This document shows positions 60,727 through 64,000 of a stretch of 64,000 nt of DNA, piece after piece. This DNA comes from Epiperipatus broadwayi (lineage: Eukaryota > Onychophora > Udeonychophora > Euonychophora > Peripatidae), in contig JAQFVV010006238.1 in NCBI GenBank assembly GCA_028023455.1, positions 3,914,572-3,978,571 on the forward strand, in the 5' to 3' direction. A program made the position numbers and the translations under genes. The notes below the pieces were generated by a model that saw nothing but the letters and a program-made list of their open reading frames with translations, had not been told where the DNA came from and ran no database searches. Numbering within the stretch: the first letter of the stretch is position 1; every line of letters starts with the position of its first letter.

Positions 60727-61841
60727 GTTACCCTTCTTTCTTCATCCGGCTTGGCTTCACGACGGTATTTCTGACAAACGTAGGCGCGCATTTGAAATTT
60801 ACTTGGAAGGCATAGTCAATTTGGATATTGGAAGCTGGAAATTGTGAAGCACATAAAACATGATCAGTCAGCGGCACGAAGGTTCAAATTGGCGGGACCG
60901 AGATCAGCTCCTGGCACTTAGCCCATCGACATTACAGTTTACTGGTGGACTTCTTAACAAAAGTTGGAGAGATTCCTCTAGCAACTGCTTTGCTGTTTTT
61001 AGACGATCTACTCTCAGCCACGTCAAAAGTTATAATCCTAGTTTTTTTCTAAGATGGCCTCGGTTGACCTTTTTGTCTGGTTTTTGTTTTAGGCTCCACC
61101 TACTTCTCCAGCCCCCAGCAATCCAGCCTGACCATACAATGTCAATTATCCATTTCCATTGTTCCGTTTTCAGCTATCTCTAACTTTAATATGCAATTTT
61201 AACTTGACACAGTAATTACAAATATAAATTCCTTATCTAATTTCGAATACAACTTAATTACTCTATACATTTGTACAATACAGATTTTAATTAAAAACAC
61301 TGATCAAAGGAATGTGACTTTTGATCAGCATTTTTAACCGACTTTGTATAATTCTAAAAGGCTAAAATTTAAGCAAATACACCCGCAATGAAACTTTTAA
61401 ATTAAGCTGATATAAATTCACAAACCACGCACACACGAATGTTATTTCATGATTTGTGACACTTATGCACGGAATCTTTACATATTTATTTACAAAACAT
61501 AAAATATATATAGCTAAATTTTGTGACTTGAAATGGAAAAATCCCATTGCGGGCGAATAGTAGTTCGAATTACCGTACTTAAACACATGAAACTAAGATC
61601 GGTTCTTCGATCTGTCTGTTTCATTTCTTCTCACTTTAAAAAAAAATAACAAAAAAAAATGTTTATACATAATTCACTGGTTAACATTTTCTTACAGAAT
61701 TGATCGACTTTGGAGAACAGTCTGGGTAAGGGTTCGAACCTAACATTTATCAAATTTGGGTGTATTAATCCGTTGTTCTTTTACTCATCACTATAGACAT
61801 TTCACAGTAGTCGTTTACCGGGTTATCATTTATTATAGTTT
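60727..61841. other. Non-coding gap between possible LTR and gag-like ORF
   Basis: If this were an intact LTR retroelement, protease, reverse transcriptase and integrase should lie here. I find none of their motifs (no DTG/DSG in context, no Y/FxDD). The plus frame at 60860-61183 and the minus frame at 61586-61362 are unrecognised. Confidence 0.5.
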
Positions 61842-62960
61842 CTACTTTCTCCCTGGGTCGGGAGGTATATAAGGTTTTAACGGCCTGGTATTGTAACTAC
61901 ACTGTTCCCATTCCCTTTTTGTTGGATACAAGTCCCCGTAGTCGATCTGGTTTAGCAGTTCCACAGTTTTTTTGAACGACATAGGGCAGATCCCCAGCAT
62001 TATCCTTTGCACCCACGGTGGTAGGTTATGCACGATGATACGGGTAAGGTGCTGCTCCATGTAGCTAAAGGCGGTGAGAGATTTAAGTATCATCGCTTGG
62101 TGCGTGAAGAAGGCTGCAAAACTCTGTCTGCTACTCTCATCGTATTTCAAATTCGAAAACTTGTGTAAAAGTCCCTCCTGCTTCTCCACACTCCAATACC
62201 TTTTCAAAATAGCTTCTTCATAGCCTCGCATAGTACTCGGTGGTTGTTTTAATAATTTCCAGCACGCCTTCGCAGATTCCCTCAGATAATGGCTCGCTAC
62301 CGTTATTCTCTCCCTTTCGGTCATCGGGTGGAAGCACAGAAATTCTTTGATGCTGTCCAGATGTACGGCTGGATTTTCCCCGGGGTCGCCTCTGAATGTC
62401 TGAATCTGGATAGATGATCCGAAGTGAGGGATGTTAATCATCCTTATTGGTGGGTGCACTGCCTGCTCTCTTTTTATCCCTTTTTCTTTGTTACTAGTTC
62501 CCATTGCCGCTATTAGGTTTTCACTTTGGCCCTGCGCATCAGTTTGCCTTTCCAACTCAACATTTTCAACGTCTAGGTCCTGGCCTGTCTTCTCTTCAAT
62601 GGCTACTTCGCTCTGAGTTTCTAATTCCATCGGGATGGTTTGGTCCTCTTCCCCCTTCCTTGCACTGGTATTAGCTTTATCTTCCCTACCTGTTTTACCG
62701 TCCATCCCCATACGCCATTCTTCAATCCTTAACATACGCTCCATCATCGCCATCATAATCTTCCTGTCCTCTCTCATCTCGAGGATCGCGTCAAACTTCG
62801 CATCACGATCGTGCTCCCTCTGTTTGGTGTTCCTATCTAATCGACCAAAATTTTTTTTTTTATCGGGAAATTTCTTGAACACAATTTCGTGATCACTGGA
62901 TGTGTCAGATGTCTCTGCGCCAGTTGCGGATGAATTATTGTTTCCTTCTATTTCTGCCAT
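61842..62960 (-). CDS. Gag-like protein, intact 372-codon ORF
   Basis: This is the longest non-repetitive ORF in the window, uninterrupted and of higher GC than the surroundings. Residues 1-45 are acidic then basic, 45-85 are charged and helix-prone (possible coiled coil), and 100-165 are acidic and low in structure. From about 176 (INIPHFGSS, then FRGDP at 189-193) to about 340, it follows the retrotransposon gag capsid pattern: LDSIKEFL, MTERERITVASHYLRESAKA with W234, then YEEAILKRYW, F268/L271 and the SFAAFFTHQA helix. Gag capsid domains assemble particles round element RNA. There is no CCHC zinc knuckle at the basic C-terminal end (after 345) and no pol downstream. The start has AAAAAAATGGC context. 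It may be the gag of a pol-less element, a fragment, or a gag kept for host use; the sequence does not decide. Confidence 0.7.
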   Translation of the reverse strand: MAEIEGNNNSSATGAETSDTSSDHEIVFKKFPDKKKNFGRLDRNTKQREHDRDAKFDAILEMREDRKIMMAMMERMLRIEEWRMGMDGKTGREDKANTSARKGEEDQTIPMELETQSEVAIEEKTGQDLDVENVELERQTDAQGQSENLIAAMGTSNKEKGIKREQAVHPPIRMINIPHFGSSIQIQTFRGDPGENPAVHLDSIKEFLCFHPMTERERITVASHYLRESAKACWKLLKQPPSTMRGYEEAILKRYWSVEKQEGLLHKFSNLKYDESSRQSFAAFFTHQAMILKSLTAFSYMEQHLTRIIVHNLPPWVQRIMLGICPMSFKKTVELLNQIDYGDLYPTKREWEQCSYNTRPLKPYIPPDPGRK

Positions 62961-64000
62961 TTTTTTTCTTTGTTTTTAATTATAAGTGTCTTCAGCATAA
63001 GAGTTAGTTTTGTAAAATAATTTGATTTGTATATATAACATAAAGATACTGATCCCTGATCCTATTGCCAAATCCTTCCCCGCTGCTGATACTGTTTGTG
63101 TGGCTTCCTTCCTTTCTCTTTTTTTTTTTTTCGCCTACGTTCCGACTGGTTTCTGTTATCTAAACTTTTCACTGTTAATATTTTTTTAAATTTTTTTTAT
63201 TTAGGTATATACAATATGACATGCTTAAATCATTACTAAATGAATAAAGGGACAAAACTTTATTCACCCAGTTCGCACTGTTCTCCTCAGTCCTATAATA
63301 TAAACATATTAATAATGGGTATATAACACAATATTAATTTTGTACTACTGTCAGTAATTCTCTCTATATATATATATGCCACCCTTCTCTCTTTTGAACC
63401 CAACAAAACTCACCACTGCTGTGTGGACAAACATATTTGCTGACAAATTTATTTGAAAGGCGCCAGCCAGCAACATGTGACCAATAGATAATTTACTCCA
63501 CTGATCCCCAAATATATACTTTTTACATGTCCTAATAATCATTTGATTCAAGATTAATGCTTTATATAAGGGACGATTAATATTAACTCTGACTCTGATA
63601 AGATTTTTATATTGCAATATATATATACGTACATGTTTTTATTTTTAAGACCTGGAATTAATTCTACTTCTTTACTTTTTTCTTGAAAAATTTCAAACAA
63701 CAAGAATGAACTCGCAAAAAAAATTATGAGATAACACTCGTTTCTTTTAATTAAATAAACGCACAAAATCGCTTCCGCTCTCTTTTCGAAAAAATCTCAC
63801 TCTGTTCTTAACGATATTTGGAAGTAGATTATTTACTGAAACTTGGTGGAAGGGAAAAAACAAATTTTGTATCCTTGCTTTACTCAACTATCGTTTTAAC
63901 TTGCGCATTTTAATACGCCTAATACATATCAATATTATGACAAACAAAAAAAATCGAATATTTTTATGATTTAACTGTTTACTCTTGTTCACTCTGCAGG
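62961..64000. other. Upstream of the gag-like ORF, no gene seen
   Basis: In minus orientation this is the leader side. I looked for the TGTACCGG-type end of a second LTR and a tRNA primer-binding site and found neither. T-rich run at 63119-63132, AT tracts near 63367 and 63620. If a 5' LTR exists it lies beyond the window. Confidence 0.45.

Noticed and set aside
62431-62892. Two plus-strand frames of 61 and 85 codons
   Set aside because: Antisense shadows of the gag-like ORF.

Overview
The window looks like gene-poor, AT-rich nuclear DNA of an animal. The evidence is the very low GC outside a few islands, long microsatellites, tRNA-derived SINEs, LINE, Penelope-like, hAT and Tc1/mariner-type relics, and the absence of any dense bacterial or viral coding. 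The repeat mix resembles a mollusc, perhaps a cephalopod, but that is a guess. I see no convincing host gene with exons. Nearly every supportable feature is a mobile element, an element fossil or a tandem repeat.

Layout. 0.8-2.2 kb: a foldback element interrupted by a polyadenylated retrocopy, then a SINE. 4.9-15.9 kb: small foldbacks, a hAT MITE with an exact 8-bp target duplication, LINE 3' ends, a broken GIY-YIG (Penelope-type) domain, and three insertions of one foldback family. The largest of these (14.8-15.8 kb) carries two identical 59-nt hammerhead-ribozyme folds in opposite orientation. 16-25 kb: SINEs, a SINE array, (ATCT)n/(GTCT)n, a 1.2-kb TA-flanked element, and about 106 perfect TTA units. 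25-33 kb: copies of a foldback family whose ends carry a Pol III B-box-like word, ending in a 1.2-kb palindrome. 34-37.7 kb: a degraded ZMYM1-type hAT transposase split by a SINE, beside a foldback that received a TA-targeted element. 38-54 kb: mostly featureless AT-rich DNA with LINE and SINE relics. 54-56.3 kb: a LINE end, a SINE and a short unit with an intact GIY-YIG ORF. 57.8-58.1 kb: a foldback. 59-64 kb: the only GC-richer region, with a possible LTR and an intact 372-codon gag-like ORF on the minus strand.

How it fits together: the window is a layered record of insertions. Several can be ordered because one element interrupts another (retrocopy in foldback, SINE in hAT, TA element in foldback). 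Target-site duplications found by eye support the boundaries. The most interesting items are the foldback family with hammerhead folds and 12-16-nt target duplications, the intact GIY-YIG unit, and the intact gag-like ORF without visible pol. All homology calls come from reading motifs; no searches were run.
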